DNA of 64,000 bases from Limnomonas spitsbergensis. Lineage: Eukaryota; Chlorophyta; Chlorophyceae; Chlamydomonadales. The stretch is taken from positions 2,293,501 through 2,357,500 of the forward strand of contig JAYJMM010000118.1 in assembly GCA_037349105.1 (NCBI GenBank). The letters are read 5' to 3'. Positions within the stretch are counted from its first letter, which is position 1. Each line of letters starts with the position of its first letter. Shown piece after piece: positions 27,001 to 37,988 of the stretch. The notes beneath the pieces are model-generated. The model saw only the letters and a program-made list of their open reading frames with translations. It was not told where the DNA came from and did no database searches. Made by a program: the position numbers and the translations under genes.

Positions 27001-30000
27001 ACCCTTTCCGGCATGTACAGCTAACAAAAGCACTGTTATCAGACAGTCAACAGCTCAACGCCCTTCGGAATTGGAGCCAATTCTTCCTCGTGATATCGGG
27101 AAAAACTTCACAGGTTGAAGGGCTCACACCACGCAGCTGGGCCGTGTTTTTTTCTCCACCTTCAAACACCCGGCCAAGGCATGATATATTGACGTGTCTC
27201 CTCAGCCGCTGGGGCAGTGCATGACACAGTCGTAGTCGTCCCCATAGCTGAAGTCAGCATGCAAGGCCATCCAGAAAAACAAAAATAAATCGTACCGGTC
27301 CTTGGCATGCATGCATACCTGTATATCCGCATGTATGTGCAAGCCTCGTCCCCGACAGTCTTAAGATGAGTATCTACATGCAGCACCTCCTTGGTCAGCC
27401 TCCTCTCACCGTTTTTATCGTCATCGATGCCGTTGCCGGGGATTTCCCCCCTGTTCACCCAGAGGTTGGGCTTAAGGTCTGGGTGGTCCAGGTCAGCTCC
27501 AGTGTCAATGATGGCGACGATAAGGGCAGAGGCGCCTGGGGGGCAGGGGGGAGGGGACACAACACATGAGCAGGGCAGACGTGGATAACAAAGAATTCAC
27601 ACATGCATGCTCCTACTGGTACCTCCATGCAGGGCTCCCAGGGCTCTAGAACCTTAACCTAATACAAGCTTCTCAAACCCTCCGATCTGGGAGGTGGTTT
27701 GGGATGGCAGTGCCATTTATGGCACAGCACAGGTTTGAAAAAGGTGCAGCAGGGTGTTAATTCAAAACCCTTCAAAAAGGCATGTCCACCAACTGTTTGA
27801 TTCGTCGCATCCAAGCCCCCCTATCCCACACAAGTTGTACTTCCATACCCACCTGACCCACCTGGCGTGCCATTGACCCACCCCAACTGTACTTCCATTT
27901 CCCTCGACCCACCCGGAGTGTACTTCCATTTCCCTCGACCCACCCGGAGTGTATTTCCATTTCCCTCGACCCACCCAGAGTGTACTTCCATTTCCCTCGA
28001 CCCACCCGGAGTGTATTTCCATTTCCCTCGACCCACCCGGAGTGTATTTCCATTTCCCTCGACCCACCCGGAGTGTATTTCCATTTCCCTCGACCCACCC
28101 GGAGTGTATTTCCATTTCCCTCGACCCACCCGGAGTGTATTTCCATTTCCCTCGACCCACCCGGAGTGTATTTCCATTTCCCTCGACCCACCCGGAGTGT
28201 ATTTCCATTTCCCTCGACCCACCCGGAGTGTATTTCCATTTCCCTCGACCCACCCGGAGTGTACTTCCATTTCCCTCGACCCACCCGGAGTGTATTTCCA
28301 TTTCCCTCGACCCACCCGGAGTGTATTTCCATGATCCAGTGGCGTTGATGAGGTCCACATAGTATTGGGAGCCGTTCACGTAGAAGGGGTCATTGACAGT
28401 CGGGTCCGACTGCGCAGGGGGGTGAGAATGATTAAGGGTCATAGAACAAGGGTAGATGGAAAACAACCAACTTTTTAAGCAATGCCAGGCCAGAAGGTGC
28501 GTGCCAATATATAGCTAGGAACAGCTGACTCCTAAATTTCCCAGTGCGTGGCAATCAGTACGAGCCAGGAATTTGTATTAGCTGACATCTGCTCTGCCCG
28601 GCTCCCCATTTGCAAGCCCAAACGGGGACCAGGAGCAGCTAGTCTGCCATATCTCAGTCTGTTAGACAGGTACCCAGCAGTCCACTCCCTGCAGTGACTT
28701 GAGGGAACTGAAGGGCTCCTGGGCGACTGTTGACTCTTGCTAACGACAATTTCTGTCACGTCACCATAAGACGGTGCAGAAACTAAGAAGAAGAAAGCTA
28801 TGGCAAGGCTAAGGAAGCAGCATGGCATGGGCACTTGGGCAGAGACCGTATCCACACCAATACCCTGTCCGGCGCACCTGCTGCAGGCTGCGCTTCCCGC
28901 CCGCTGCTGCAATGTTCAGCTGAGTGAAGATATTTTGCAAGGCCGAGTCTCCTGAGGCTGACGATGCTGCATCTAGCAGAGAGCTGATGGGATTTGTCAC
29001 GTTGGGGGGGATGGTGCTCATGTTGAAATCTCGGGTCAGGAAGCTGAGGTCTGTGGGTGGCATGAAAGAACGATGATGGGATGTCGGCTAGGAGCAGGAA
29101 GGGATCATGAGGTGAAGTCTGCAAGGAGCAGAAAAGAGTTAAGATGAAAGGTGTGCAGGGAGCATCAAAGTGCTATCATATGAGGTCTGTAAGGAGCAAG
29201 ATACAGTTATGATGTGGTTGGGCATCGGAGCAAAAGTGACTGACCCTATGACAGAGGATAGGGGTGCCCTGTAGAGAATGGATAGGGATAGGGACCATCA
29301 GAGGGTGGGTAGCTACAATTGAGCCACAACACGGCCCAAGGCCGGGAGGGACCTGGGTGCAGCTAGCCCTCCCGCTTGTGCCATTGGACGGAGGCCGGTC
29401 TTAGGCTGGTACGCATCCGCCTAGTGGTGGCTGCCCAGCAGCCTGCACACGCTGGTCTGGGGCGCACTTCAGTAAGCAGACTTCAGCAACCCACCCAGGC
29501 ATGTCCTCTCATTCCTCCCCTTCCCGCTCACCCTGCCCCTTGATGTACTTGAGAGCCTCCTGCAGCACACTTTCCGTGTCGAAGTTGAGGATCTGTATGT
29601 CGGATGAGCTGAGGATGAGGTTGGTGACATACTGCTGGAGCAGGGGCGGGATGAGGTCCAGCGCGTTCACACTCTTGTTGAGGTAGGACAGCAGCAGGCG
29701 TGGAGCTCCAGGCGCCAGCTCCGGCTGAAATTAGGATGCAGGAGACAGGTGAAGGTTCAGGGTTCAGGTAACAGGAGACAAGTTTGGGTTGCAAGGTATG
29801 CAGGTTACAGGGAGGTCAGACGACAGGTTCAGGGTGCAGAAACAAGTGTTAGGTCGTGGGAATGAAGGAGGCAGGTGGCAGGTTGTAGTGGCAGGGTCCA
29901 CGAGACAGGGAGGGGCAAATGAGCGTGGGAGGATGCCTCAATATGCTGAAGGGGGAGTGGTGAATTTGCATGCTCGACATTATCAGAATCGAAATCAGAA

Positions 30001-30541
30001 TCGGAATGTCCTGATGAATAATGTAAGACCTCCATTGAAGCATGCATGCAGACTCCCACTTGGAGCAGATGGGGCCCACCAAATCTTGGAACAGGCAGGT
30101 GCCATGCATGGATGATGGAGCATGCGTGGAGCATGCAGGTGAGCATGGAGCAAGCATCCATGCATGTAACATGGAGTGTGCATCCATGCGTAAAGCATTA
30201 AGGGGAGCATTCAGGAAGAATGGAAACGCCAGAGTGTGTCTTGAGGAATACGAAATTTAGTATGCCCATCACCCATAGCGTACATGCAGGGGGCATGGAG
30301 CTTGCATGGGGCCGTCCGCATCTCAACATGGACCATGAGGCACATGGCATGACCCGTGCTACAAGACATGGTGACGGGTGAGGGTGCTTCACCCTTGGAT
30401 CACACTTCACACCTCGACAGCAGCCATGTCGGCTTTCCGGGGGCATCCCGATACCACGCAGACTGGCACGACCACCGCAACAATGACGACCGCGGCGATT
30501 ATGAATAGCAATGCCGCAGTTATCCATGGATGTGACCGTAT
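15017..30541 (-). CDS. Membrane-anchored subtilisin-like serine protease (S8) with PA14-like modules, 24 or more exons
   Basis: Exons in transcript order: 30541-30413, 29724-29532, 29050-28878, 28409-28316, 27535-27410, 26719-26641, 25854-25704, 25457-25226, 24683-24568, 24082-23992, 23393-23269, 22696-22579, 22396-22197, 21854-21689, 21501-21320, 20345-20103, an unresolved gap, 19624-19577, 19161-19052, 18174-18000, 17400-17313, 16869-16782, 16524-16426, 16307-15783, 15289-15017 (TAG). Apart from the gap, every junction keeps phase, giving roughly 1,275 residues. The first visible exon encodes one hydrophobic helix flanked by RSHPW and CPRK (signal anchor). A pro-region follows, then the full S8 triad: Asp in IDTGADLDHPDL, His in HGTHVAG, oxyanion Asn in ASGNDN, Ser in NGTSMATP. 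The C-terminal half is beta-rich with two PA14-like modules. I infer a cell-surface or endomembrane proteinase. The start codon exon was not found. Confidence 0.88.
15783..19624 (-). other. Second PA14-like and C-terminal region of the protease
   Basis: Exons here encode SHMRFPNGCQLMIDGVVVVD (the I-D-G turn typical of PA14), GGLQCDVYRNATGNQ and a long 175-residue exon (16307-15783) rich in Ser, Thr and Asn with several N-glycosylation sequons. Cysteines are more frequent than in the catalytic domain. One short exon before 19624 is missing from my model: the exon ending at 20103 finishes in phase 0 but the one starting at 19624 needs phase 1. A candidate (PTLSYADGAD, about 19709-19670) does not fit the phase. 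Confidence 0.5.
18898..19100 (-). repeat. Decayed copy of an exon end in the protease gene
   Basis: The exon end and donor around 19045-19100 (plus-strand GTGAGCGTAATGCATGGCGA) has a diverged second copy about 145 bp further into the intron (GTGAGCGTGATGCATCGCGA, near 18911). Confidence 0.75.
19960..20155 (-). repeat. Decayed copy of the 20103 exon end
   Basis: The exon end and donor at 20095-20150 (plus strand CCCTCACAATGAAGGACA then GTGCCGTCCACGAGCCTGGC) recur at about 19968-20020 as CCCTCACAGAGTGGGACA and GTGCCGTCCATGAGCCTGGC. The spacing is about 126 bp and the copy is in the same orientation. Confidence 0.85.
20103..22396 (-). other. First PA14-like module of the protease
   Basis: Exons 22396-22197, 21854-21689, 21501-21320 and 20345-20103 encode a beta-rich segment. 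It opens with FPGLTETYHATTG, then has WGLQVQTTASS with WVFINGQQVPL, then GWFNFELRIAFPM. The pattern of an opening aromatic 'Y', a strand ending in an I-N/D-G turn and a following amphipathic strand is that of PA14/GLEYA folds, which are usually glycan-binding or adhesive modules. Assignment is by pattern only. Confidence 0.55.
22676..22816 (-). repeat. Duplicated acceptor edge of the 22696 exon
   Basis: The plus-strand string CATGAGCAGCGCCTTGGCCT occurs at 22679-22698, across the true acceptor, and again at about 22795-22814 in the upstream intron. The spacing is roughly 117 bp. Confidence 0.9.
24288..24620 (-). repeat. Three copies of an exon end and donor, period about 138 bp
   Basis: The exon end encoding ENVLCVGATDATNQR with its donor (24568-24620) is followed in the intron by two degenerate copies near 24430-24480 and 24288-24350. 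Shared plus-strand blocks are GCTGGTTGG, GCGCCCACGCACA-like and CATTCTCCAGCTTCACCA. The outer copies contain changes that break the reading frame. Confidence 0.8.
27888..28337 (-). repeat. 31-bp minisatellite carrying a splice donor in every unit, 14 copies
   Basis: Fourteen full 31-bp units plus a partial one run from 27888; unit starts fall at 27888, 27919 and so on to 28322. On the coding (minus) strand the unit reads from GGAAATACACTCCGG, which is the 3' end of the protease exon ending at 28316, into GTGGGTCGAGGGAAAT, which is the start of its intron. The array is therefore a serial duplication of an exon-intron junction. The donor nearest the exon (GT at 28315-28314) restores phase with the Asp exon at 27535. 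Copies differ at only one or two positions, so the array is young. Confidence 0.93.
30413..30541 (-). other. Signal-anchor exon of the subtilisin-like protease
   Basis: This 129-base exon reads from acceptor CCCGCAG to donor GTGTGA, both in phase 0. It holds a single helix of about 23 hydrophobic residues (ITAALLFIIAAVVIVAVVVP onward) with basic residues on both sides. It joins in frame to the pro-region exon at 29724, so the protease is probably a type II membrane protein. Upstream coding sequence is required but not identified; a candidate short start (MKKPHVCV, near 30669) does not give a matching phase. Confidence 0.7.
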
Positions 30542-33500
30542 CTGCGGGCATGCAGGATGGGGACGGAGCTCAGGCGTTATACCGCTCAGTTCTCCAGCAA
30601 CCTCGCCGTGTCAATGTTGGTGCCGTATTTTCAATATTAGTCACACAAACATGCGGTTTCTTCATTTCTCTCTCGCGGACGTGGGAGACTCCTAGTGTTT
30701 GACGAGGCACAGGGCAAAAGATACAGAGGGACGTCGCTCCGCCAGCTGTAGAGCGATCGTGTTGCTCTCCGACTTGAGCTGACGTCCTACTCACCCAGGA
30801 AATCAGCCCCCCGCGGCTCGAGGGGGGCAGTGCGCTCGTCTCCTCATGGTCCACGCCCCTCTCTCCCCTCTCCCTTTCCAGTCGAAGCTCCGACGGTCTG
30901 GGGTGCACCTTAATGCTGATTGACATCATGCACTGAATGTGATCTAGGGCGTGACCCGCACGATGGCCTGTGTAACAAGGACGGGGTCGGTCCTGGGCCC
31001 AGCGAAGTACTCCGGATGGGCTTCCTTTCGAAGACGGCCCAAGATAGTGTAATGATAATATTGGCAGGGTGAAGGGTCGCCAGTCAGAGATGTTTGGAGG
31101 GAGGAGGGCGAGAAGACGCTGGGAGAAAGGGGTGTCCTTATAAAAGTAAGTGCTGACAGGCGTCCATGTGAGCGTAATAGTTGGACAATAGGCTGATGTA
31201 CCGGTAGCCGAATGGCAACCATGTTGCCCGCGCCACACTTTCGCCCACCTCTTTTTCACACAAGGTCGGTGCAGCCAGCCTGTCAGCCACACAGGCAGAT
31301 GTTGCGAGGGTGTTGCGTTCTGCTGAGCAAACAAACGAACACCGAATGTAGCAAAAATGTCATAGTCCTCGACTCATGCATGCCAGCATCCGGGTTAGAT
31401 CTTTGGCTCCCTTGTTCCTGCATGCGCTGCAATTTTAAAAATTACCATGCTAAGCTGATCAATTCAGTAGGACACTGCATTAATTAAAAGAGTTCGGCTA
31501 GCCGTCATTTATAAGCAGCTTTATGCAAGCAAGCGCTTCGTCTTGTGAGGGCCGCTGGGTAGTTTGGGCTGTTTGGCTGCTAGTGTGCATGTGTGCAAGC
31601 TGTGTCTTTGCGGTTGGGGGGGCATGCCTAACTGTATGCTAATACATTTTCCATTTCCCCTCTAGGTGTCCGGGCAGCTCCCTCTCTGGCGTCCTGTCCG
31701 GTTTTTATCTTCTTCTGTAGGTTGATTACCATTTCTGGCTTTGGTGCAGACGTTTGCAGCCGCTTATGGGAGGGCCTCTGGTAGTATCGCATGCGCTGGC
31801 TGCTGGGGTGTCGAGGTGGGGTACCACTTATATTTTTCAGACCAAATTATAACTTTTACACATGAAATATTGCGGCTGTTTGAGTGGTTTTTGTTCGTGT
31901 GCCTTTCCTCTCTCCTTTTCGCCTTATCCCAGCTGTAGACAACAGCCCCAAGAGCACCTGGGCTGTTTTTTCTGTGTTTGCGTCTCAGGTTCTCAAGGGT
32001 TGGGTGGCCCTCCTCACACTATGTTAAGTCCAAGCAAAAAGAAATGAGCGCATGGTCTTCATGGTAGCATTGCTGGCAAGGTCATAGCCTGCTTCACCTG
32101 TAGATGTATTTCATACGCTGGGGTGTCAGGGCATGACGTGGCGCAGTCATTCAGTCCATGCAGTTCTTAGCTGCGACAGGAGCCAGGCGCAACAGCGGCT
32201 GGAATGCATCCTTCAAGTCACCCAGCTGCCTCATAGGACAGGTTATGAGGCACCACGTGCTATTGGTCGAAGGGAGGTGGCACATGATCGCGGTGTGATC
32301 TAGGATGGAGGCTCTCTGGTTCCATTTTGCACAGTAAGCATCAACCATAGTTTCACGCATCGCAAGGAGGCCCAAGACAGAGGCACAATGCCAGGCAGAA
32401 ACACGTCGTTGAGCAAGCTGGCAGTGGATTCACGATTGGCACCATACTGCTTTCAAGGTAATGAAGGGGTTAAGCTCTTAAGGGCAGTGATCTCGGCAGT
32501 CAAACACATCCTGGATACCCGTTGACCATGTCATGTCCACGAGATAAGTGGGGCAGCATTTCACGGGGCAGTAAATTAGCGAATCTGCACCTATTCAACG
32601 AAAGGAATAGTCCACCGTGAAACAACTCATTAACCTCACATGAACCCAGGGGGGAAAAGAACAACGGGAAACACCCCATCCTCGAAAATTATAGAGCTTG
32701 ACGAGAGCTTTCCATATCTGGTCTTAAAATGCTTTTTGACCCAACAGTAACTGAGGTACAGAGAGCCAAACAATGAGGATTTCTTAGATTTGACAAAAGC
32801 TTATTTTGCAAATAATATCTTAACGCCGAGAAAACTGAATGATATGAAGATCTCCCTGCATAGGGCAGGGCCAGGGCTTTCCAACGACCCCCTGTGCATC
32901 GTCAACGGTCGACTTTAAGTACCCGGTCAACGCATGTCAAACTAGGTGGAGGGGGGGCCCAAATCCCTAAGAACACGTTTTTGTTTTCTTGAAGCCGAGA
33001 TACCCTCCCAAAAGGTAGGTGCAACACCCATGTCAAACGAATGAGCTTTGGAGAATTAGCGGGGAGGGAGGCCCTTTTTTTTCCTGCCCCCCCCCTGCAT
33101 GAACAGCAATTTCCTTAAATGATAAGTTCACCCTCAGATTCAATCAGAGCTCCTGTACACTAAAGAAGTAAAGTATCGGCCATTCAACCACCCCAAACTT
33201 CCGACTTAATGCGGCTTAGAAGATCTTCCCATGAAAGAAGATATCACAATATCCCCTCAAGATTCGCCTCATAAGGCCCTGCCAACAGCAGTGGAGAGAA
33301 GTCCAAGTGAACTTGCACTCCGTACTTGCCCTGATTGACTGAATCTCTTAGTGGTCACAGTGATTTTGAGTCCAGCTATATGTGGGGTACTTCCATGTAC
33401 CAGTAGTCTGATCTGAGATTTCATGCATTTAATTAGGGATGTCCGCGTTCAGGGAAGAAGGAAAATGTGCACGGACGCCGCATTAGACACAATAGCCTCT

Positions 33501-34129
33501 CCAAACATTGATGTGTGCGATGCCCACTTCACACACCCCGTTGGCATGCTCGCGATATACCATTTGAGGGGGCTATTCATGGCTTCCACCAGTTACTCAT
33601 TCACATATCTCTGCCCCCACCAGGAGACCAGGTTGCAGGAGGAAGGTCCTTAGCCTTTTGTTCTAGCCTTGCATGATTCTTCGTGAGGACGTGCTGGTAT
33701 GAAACTTCAAGAGAGAGTCCTACATTGAAACTTCATGAGGGAGTGCTAGGATCAAGCTTCCTGAGCAAGTTCTGGCATGAAACTTCATGAGGACAATTTA
33801 CAAAAAAACTTCCCGAGGAAGTCCTGGTATGAGACTCCAAGAGGGCGTCCTGGTATAACTCCACGAGGACGCGCTGGTATGAGACTTCATGAGGAAGTTC
33901 TAGTACGGAATTTTTTAATACCAGTAGATACTGTGGCAGCATGTACCTGAATGGCATATATTATGGATCCAATGACCACACCTTAATATCTCCTACTTCA
34001 TGGAAGCATACAGATGCTGGTACTTTAGGGGGATTACCGGTACCAGATGTGTTTTTATGTGTTGAGTATGTGCCGGAAATATTGAAGCGATAATTGGAAA
34101 ATACCGGAGACATTTTGCCACTTGTAGAT
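30542..34129. other. Long region without a supported gene
   Basis: The stretch holds the unresolved 5' end of the protease gene (30542 upward), a TACCGGTA palindrome at 31199-31206 and a 26-bp tandem array at 33675-33906. A 254-codon frame on the minus strand (31334-30570) has no family resemblance and mixed composition. From about 31480 to 33660 I see only short frames and moderately AT-rich DNA. Confidence 0.5.
33675..33906. repeat. 26-bp tandem repeat array, nine copies
   Basis: Nine degenerate units follow one another without spacers, starting at 33675, 33701, 33727, 33753, 33779, 33805, 33831, 33857 and 33881; the eighth is 24 bp. The consensus begins GAAACTTCATGAGGAAGT and ends CTGGTAT. 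Divergence between units is high (roughly 15-30%), unlike the young 31-bp array. The array lies about 220 bp downstream of the PqqB-like gene stop. Confidence 0.9.
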
Positions 34130-37100
34130 CTACAACGCATACACGCTCCCTTGCTGACATAGCTTGAAGCCGCATGACAGGACGTGACCAGCCGGATCTG
34201 AAGTCGGATCCCAAACGGGGTTGGTGTGGTTCATGTGGATCAATGCCACCCTGTCCCCCAGACCCTGCATGAAGAGCAACAGACTCATCAGACAAAACAG
34301 TCTGATGATGTATTGTAATATTTTTAACTAGCTCGGTATGGGATGAAAAGGGTAAGCAGATGGAACAGCACAAACAACGTGACATCATGCATCCAATCTG
34401 GCTTTCGAAGCAATGTTTTGCCCAACATGATGGAAATATGAATTCATCGAGGCCCTTTGGCTGCTGCTTACCTCCAGCCTTGCAAGAGTTTCTGTCACCA
34501 ACGGGTGCGGGATGGCGCCCATGTCTCGCCTGTCCAGCTCCTCAGGGGAGTAGAAGCACGCATCCAAGAAGCTGGTGTCATGTGCCAGAACCACCTCCCT
34601 GCACAGTGCGCACTCATGACATGCACGTAAGGTCCAAGCCATCAAACCATGTCACCGTGGTTGCAATACAAATCCCATTTGATTGGGGGGGAAGGAGCAT
34701 GCATCAAAGGATCTGGTGTCATGTGCCACTCACACTCATCGCATGCATGGATTCTTAAGAGTGAGTTGGGATGATGAAGGCAGAAATCTTGCCATCCTTG
34801 CAACATGAGCTCATGGTCAACAATTCAACATCAAGCCCCCGAATTTCCTGGTGCAGCAAGCCCTGCAGCTCGGGCCACCGGCCGTAGGCCGGACAGGTTT
34901 GGTTACAGTTGGCCCATTGGGGGTCACCCAGCCTTGAGGTGTTCTGGCGAGTACATCAGCACTGGTCGCGCACACCCAGGCAGCCATCCCATGGAATGGT
35001 TTCCATCAAGGCTAGGAAATCAATTACAGGTACCTTCCCTCATTAGTCATAAGCTTTCAGATAATACCTCTCTACAGCCTGCGTACCCCTCATCTCCACC
35101 CATCAGCCTCCATGCCGCCGCCCCGTACCTGACATCCTTATCCCACTCCTGCCAGCTGTCGATGTCTGGGCACCAGAAAAGCTTCCGGCGTGAAGGCCCC
35201 GTAACACTGTACGCGACTGTGTCACTGAATTCTTGTCTGTGGGGAAATGCGATATTAAGGCAGCGTGAATCAGGCACATTCATCATTATATAAAAGGGGT
35301 CAAAGGAGCCCATGCAAACAGACTGTGGGCCGTACTACGCATGTCTGTGATACGGGCATCGGTGAGGGGACATGAATCATTATACAAAACAGATTGAGTA
35401 AAACAGTATGTGAGCCAGCAGCAAGAATCGAAGCAGCCTGCGCCCCTAGGTCGCCTAGGTTAGCAATGCCATTTGATCCCATCAGGTGTGATCACATATA
35501 AGTATATAACTGAATAAACAAGTAGTGTGCGTTATCCGCTAGGGTTAAAAGCTTGGCGTCTGACCACAACCGGTAACTGGGGTGCATAATAGGCCCCTTC
35601 AGGAACGTCCCAGCACCCAGGCTTGCTGCCCAGACAGCATAATTCTTCAAGGGACAGAGGATTCAAATGAGAAACAGAATAGCTGATACAAACTGATACC
35701 TGTGCGGTACAGTCACAGGTGTGACGGTCAGGCCCTCCGTCAGCTGTACTGCCACTCCAGGTTGTACAACATGCACCGAAAAGATGCCTAGCTGTATGTA
35801 GTACAACCACGGCTGGTTCCGGTGCAGGAAATCAGAAGCTGAAGCCGTGCAGTACAAAGTGAGCCCTGATGCCTGCGCCGCCTTTATAATTATAGCAGGG
35901 TAAAGAACATCCCATTGACAGATGACTGCACAATGGAGTTCAGGAGTGAAGCATATTGTAGCCTCGCCAGAAGTCGTCCATCAAGGTCAGGTTTTGGGCC
36001 TTCAAGGAGAAAGCATGGCTAAAAATAACATCCCATTTAAAGTTATTATGAATGGAGCTCAGGTGCTCACCGCTCAGGCGTTCAGCATCATGCACGATCG
36101 TTTCAAGCATTTAATGGCAGTAAGTAGGTTTTGGGCCTGTTATGAGATCCCTGTGGGTACTTGCTTCATAGGAGAGATAAATGCCAAGAGCCCCTGAGAC
36201 CCGAACCATGAACTGTGGCCGCCCTCACCTCCTTCCCGAACTGAAACAAGCCGATGTAGTGCCCCATGTGGAGGTGCGTCAGGAACACTCCTTTCACCTG
36301 CGCAGCAGACAGGATCCTTGGGGCCTAACAAGACAAACAGCGGCACATGGGGCGGCTTAAGTGGCGGCTTATGCCATTCTTTTTGAAGGCAAAAAAAAAC
36401 TCTGATTGGCGGATTGAGACAGCGGGGTCAAGTCCCTCCTATGCTCTCTTGCTTGATGCTGCTGTCAATGTAGCTTGGCTACGTACCAAGTGTTACTGAA
36501 AAGCGTCAACGCACCTACCCAGGGAACCCACTCGGACCGCTCATCACACAGAGCCCAGTGAACAGGTAGTGGCAACAAGATCGAGAGACATCCAAAATGA
36601 TCTGAATGAAATGTATAGCGGGGTCAAACCATGCACCGCCTCCTCGCGTCGGTGGGGACGTGGTGCGGGACGTGAAAGTGAAGGGAAACGCCCAGCTCGG
36701 ATTCGAACATATTGTGGGCAGGTTGCTCACAAGATGACAAAGAACGACATTCCATGCCGGTGCTTGCATGTTTATTAGGACAAGAAAGAATGAGCCCTAC
36801 CTGCACTCCAGGGCAGCGTGCCTGCAGCACACGCCACTGCTGCTTGATATCAGGGCCGCAGTCGATCAGCCAAGCACAAGCTTCTGCACTGCTGGGCGGC
36901 GTGGCAGTCACAGCAGCATCATGAGCGCAGCTCAGGAGGTAGTCTGTAGCTGCTACAGGATGGTCCTCGGCAGCTGTAACACCAGAGCTCCTGTCCGCTG
37001 CGTTTCCGCGAGATACATCTGCAGCAGCAGCTTCCTTGGAAACGCCGGGATAAGAAGCTGCAGCAGAGTCTGGGCCCTTTAGAAGCTGGGCGCTAACCTG

Positions 37101-37565
37101 CTCTGTAGCACTGCACATACTAGGCTTGTCACTATCCCCAGCTGCTGCAGCGGAACTGGAGCCGGAGAGGGCTGGAGCATCAGTGGGAGACCAGGAGGAG
37201 GTGGAGGGCGTGGAGGAAGCACCTGGCTCGCATCCCTGGCCTGGGCAGGTGTCATGGTCCATGGACTGGGATGAGGTACCTTGATGCTGGCGCGCATGGC
37301 CACTATGCGGCGCTGCTGAGCGCGTGCTGCCGCCGCCATCCAGGCGCTCATGCTGCTGCTCCTGCTGCTGCGTGACCATGCCTACTTTTACGATCAGCGC
37401 GAGGCTGACTGCATATTGCTGTAGACTAGGCTGTGATGCAGCGGAGGTGCAGTTCCGACAGGTACAAGCCATGTGGGGTACTCCACCATCCTGTGCCACA
37501 CCAAGGACCAGCGCCTCACAGGTACCTTCACATCCAATGCTGGCCGGCATTTTAGCATCCAACAT
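34130..37565 (-). CDS. PqqB-like metallo-beta-lactamase-fold hydrolase, six exons
   Basis: Exons in transcript order: 37565-36801, 36324-36229, 35872-35700, 35236-35129, 34598-34472, 34264-34130 (TAG); all phases agree, giving 467 residues. The family pattern is complete: an N-terminal LGVAQDGGVPHMACTCRNC (the glycine-rich turn and Cys-x-Cys pair of PqqB-like proteins), the metal site THLHMGHYIGLFQFG, VPHRQEFSDTVAY, FWCPDIDSW, LAHDTSFLD and LIHMNHTNP near the end. Residues about 55-215 are a low-complexity Ser/Ala/Gln/Pro insert inside exon 1, absent from bacterial relatives. Proteins of this group are annotated as PQQ biosynthesis protein B, but in eukaryotes the substrate is unknown. It is divergent from the repeat-protein gene starting at 37989, with 423 bp between the two start codons. 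Confidence 0.88.
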
Positions 37566-37988
37566 CGCTGTCTAGAGGGCTGGCTGTGAGGTCAAGTTGG
37601 TAACAGCACCAGGGCGCAGGGCGACGAGCGATATTTCTCCTATGGAAAGGAAGTGAAAGGAGAGCAACTATCATGCCAGTCTGTCCTCTAGAAATAATGC
37701 AGCCACAGCGAGACCCTGAGAGAAAGAAAGAAAACGCTTGAGAAGCAAGCAAGCAAGACAGAAAACGCCTGAGCGTGGCTTGACGAATACGGGAGCCGCT
37801 CGACGCCATAAGCGGTTTGCTTTGAATCAACATCCGAAACCACACCCTGAAAGCACGCCCCGAAAGCAAACGATGCCAGCACCGGGGTACCGTACGACGA
37901 ATTCCGCAAGGCACGCTCCAACCTTTCCTTTCTTCTCTACTCCCTTGCATGAAACATCTTAAGAACTTGGATACCGCATCTGCATGAG
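37566..37988. promoter_or_regulatory. Putative bidirectional promoter, copy 1
   Basis: Only 423 bp separate the divergent start codons of the PqqB-like gene (37565) and the repeat-protein gene (37989). Blocks are conserved with the second copy at 45493-45832: GAAAACGCCTG, then TTGAATCAACATCCGAAACC near 37822 (TTGAATCGACCTCCGAAACC near 45697), then TACCGCATCT just before ATGAGG (TACCGTATCT in copy 2). Conservation of these blocks in otherwise diverged DNA suggests function; no direct evidence of transcription start is available. Confidence 0.5.

Larger units (their letters stand above)
23269..28409 (-). other. S8 catalytic domain exons of the protease
   Basis: Eight exons build the subtilisin fold. 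In numbering from the first visible residue, the catalytic Asp is about residue 207 (exon 27535-27410), His about 284 (exon 25854-25704), the oxyanion-hole Asn about 394 at the 25226/24683 junction, and Ser about 474 (exon 23393-23269). The Asn motif ASGND is split by a phase-1 intron and is restored only by splicing, which supports the model. All key residues are present, so the enzyme is predicted active. Confidence 0.88.

Noticed and set aside
27210..27260. Possible extra protease exon (YGDDYDCVMHCPS)
   Set aside because: The flanking exons (ending 27410, starting 26719) already join in phase to a continuous NGYIDDVYGYSF motif, and this segment would break the frame.
27888..28337. CRISPR-like repeat array
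   Set aside because: Units abut with no unique spacers, and the genome is eukaryotic. The same applies to the 26-bp array at 33675-33906.
27762..28466. Repetitive open frames on both strands over the 31-bp array
   Set aside because: A 31-bp unit without stops stays open in all frames. The array is intronic apart from its first unit.
30570..31334. 254-codon minus-strand frame upstream of the protease
   Set aside because: No family resemblance, no in-phase splice to the signal-anchor exon, and composition unlike the recognised exons.
36690..36725. Possible tRNA B-box (GTTCGAATCC) on the minus strand
   Set aside because: No A-box or cloverleaf surrounds it; it lies in the first intron of the PqqB-like gene.
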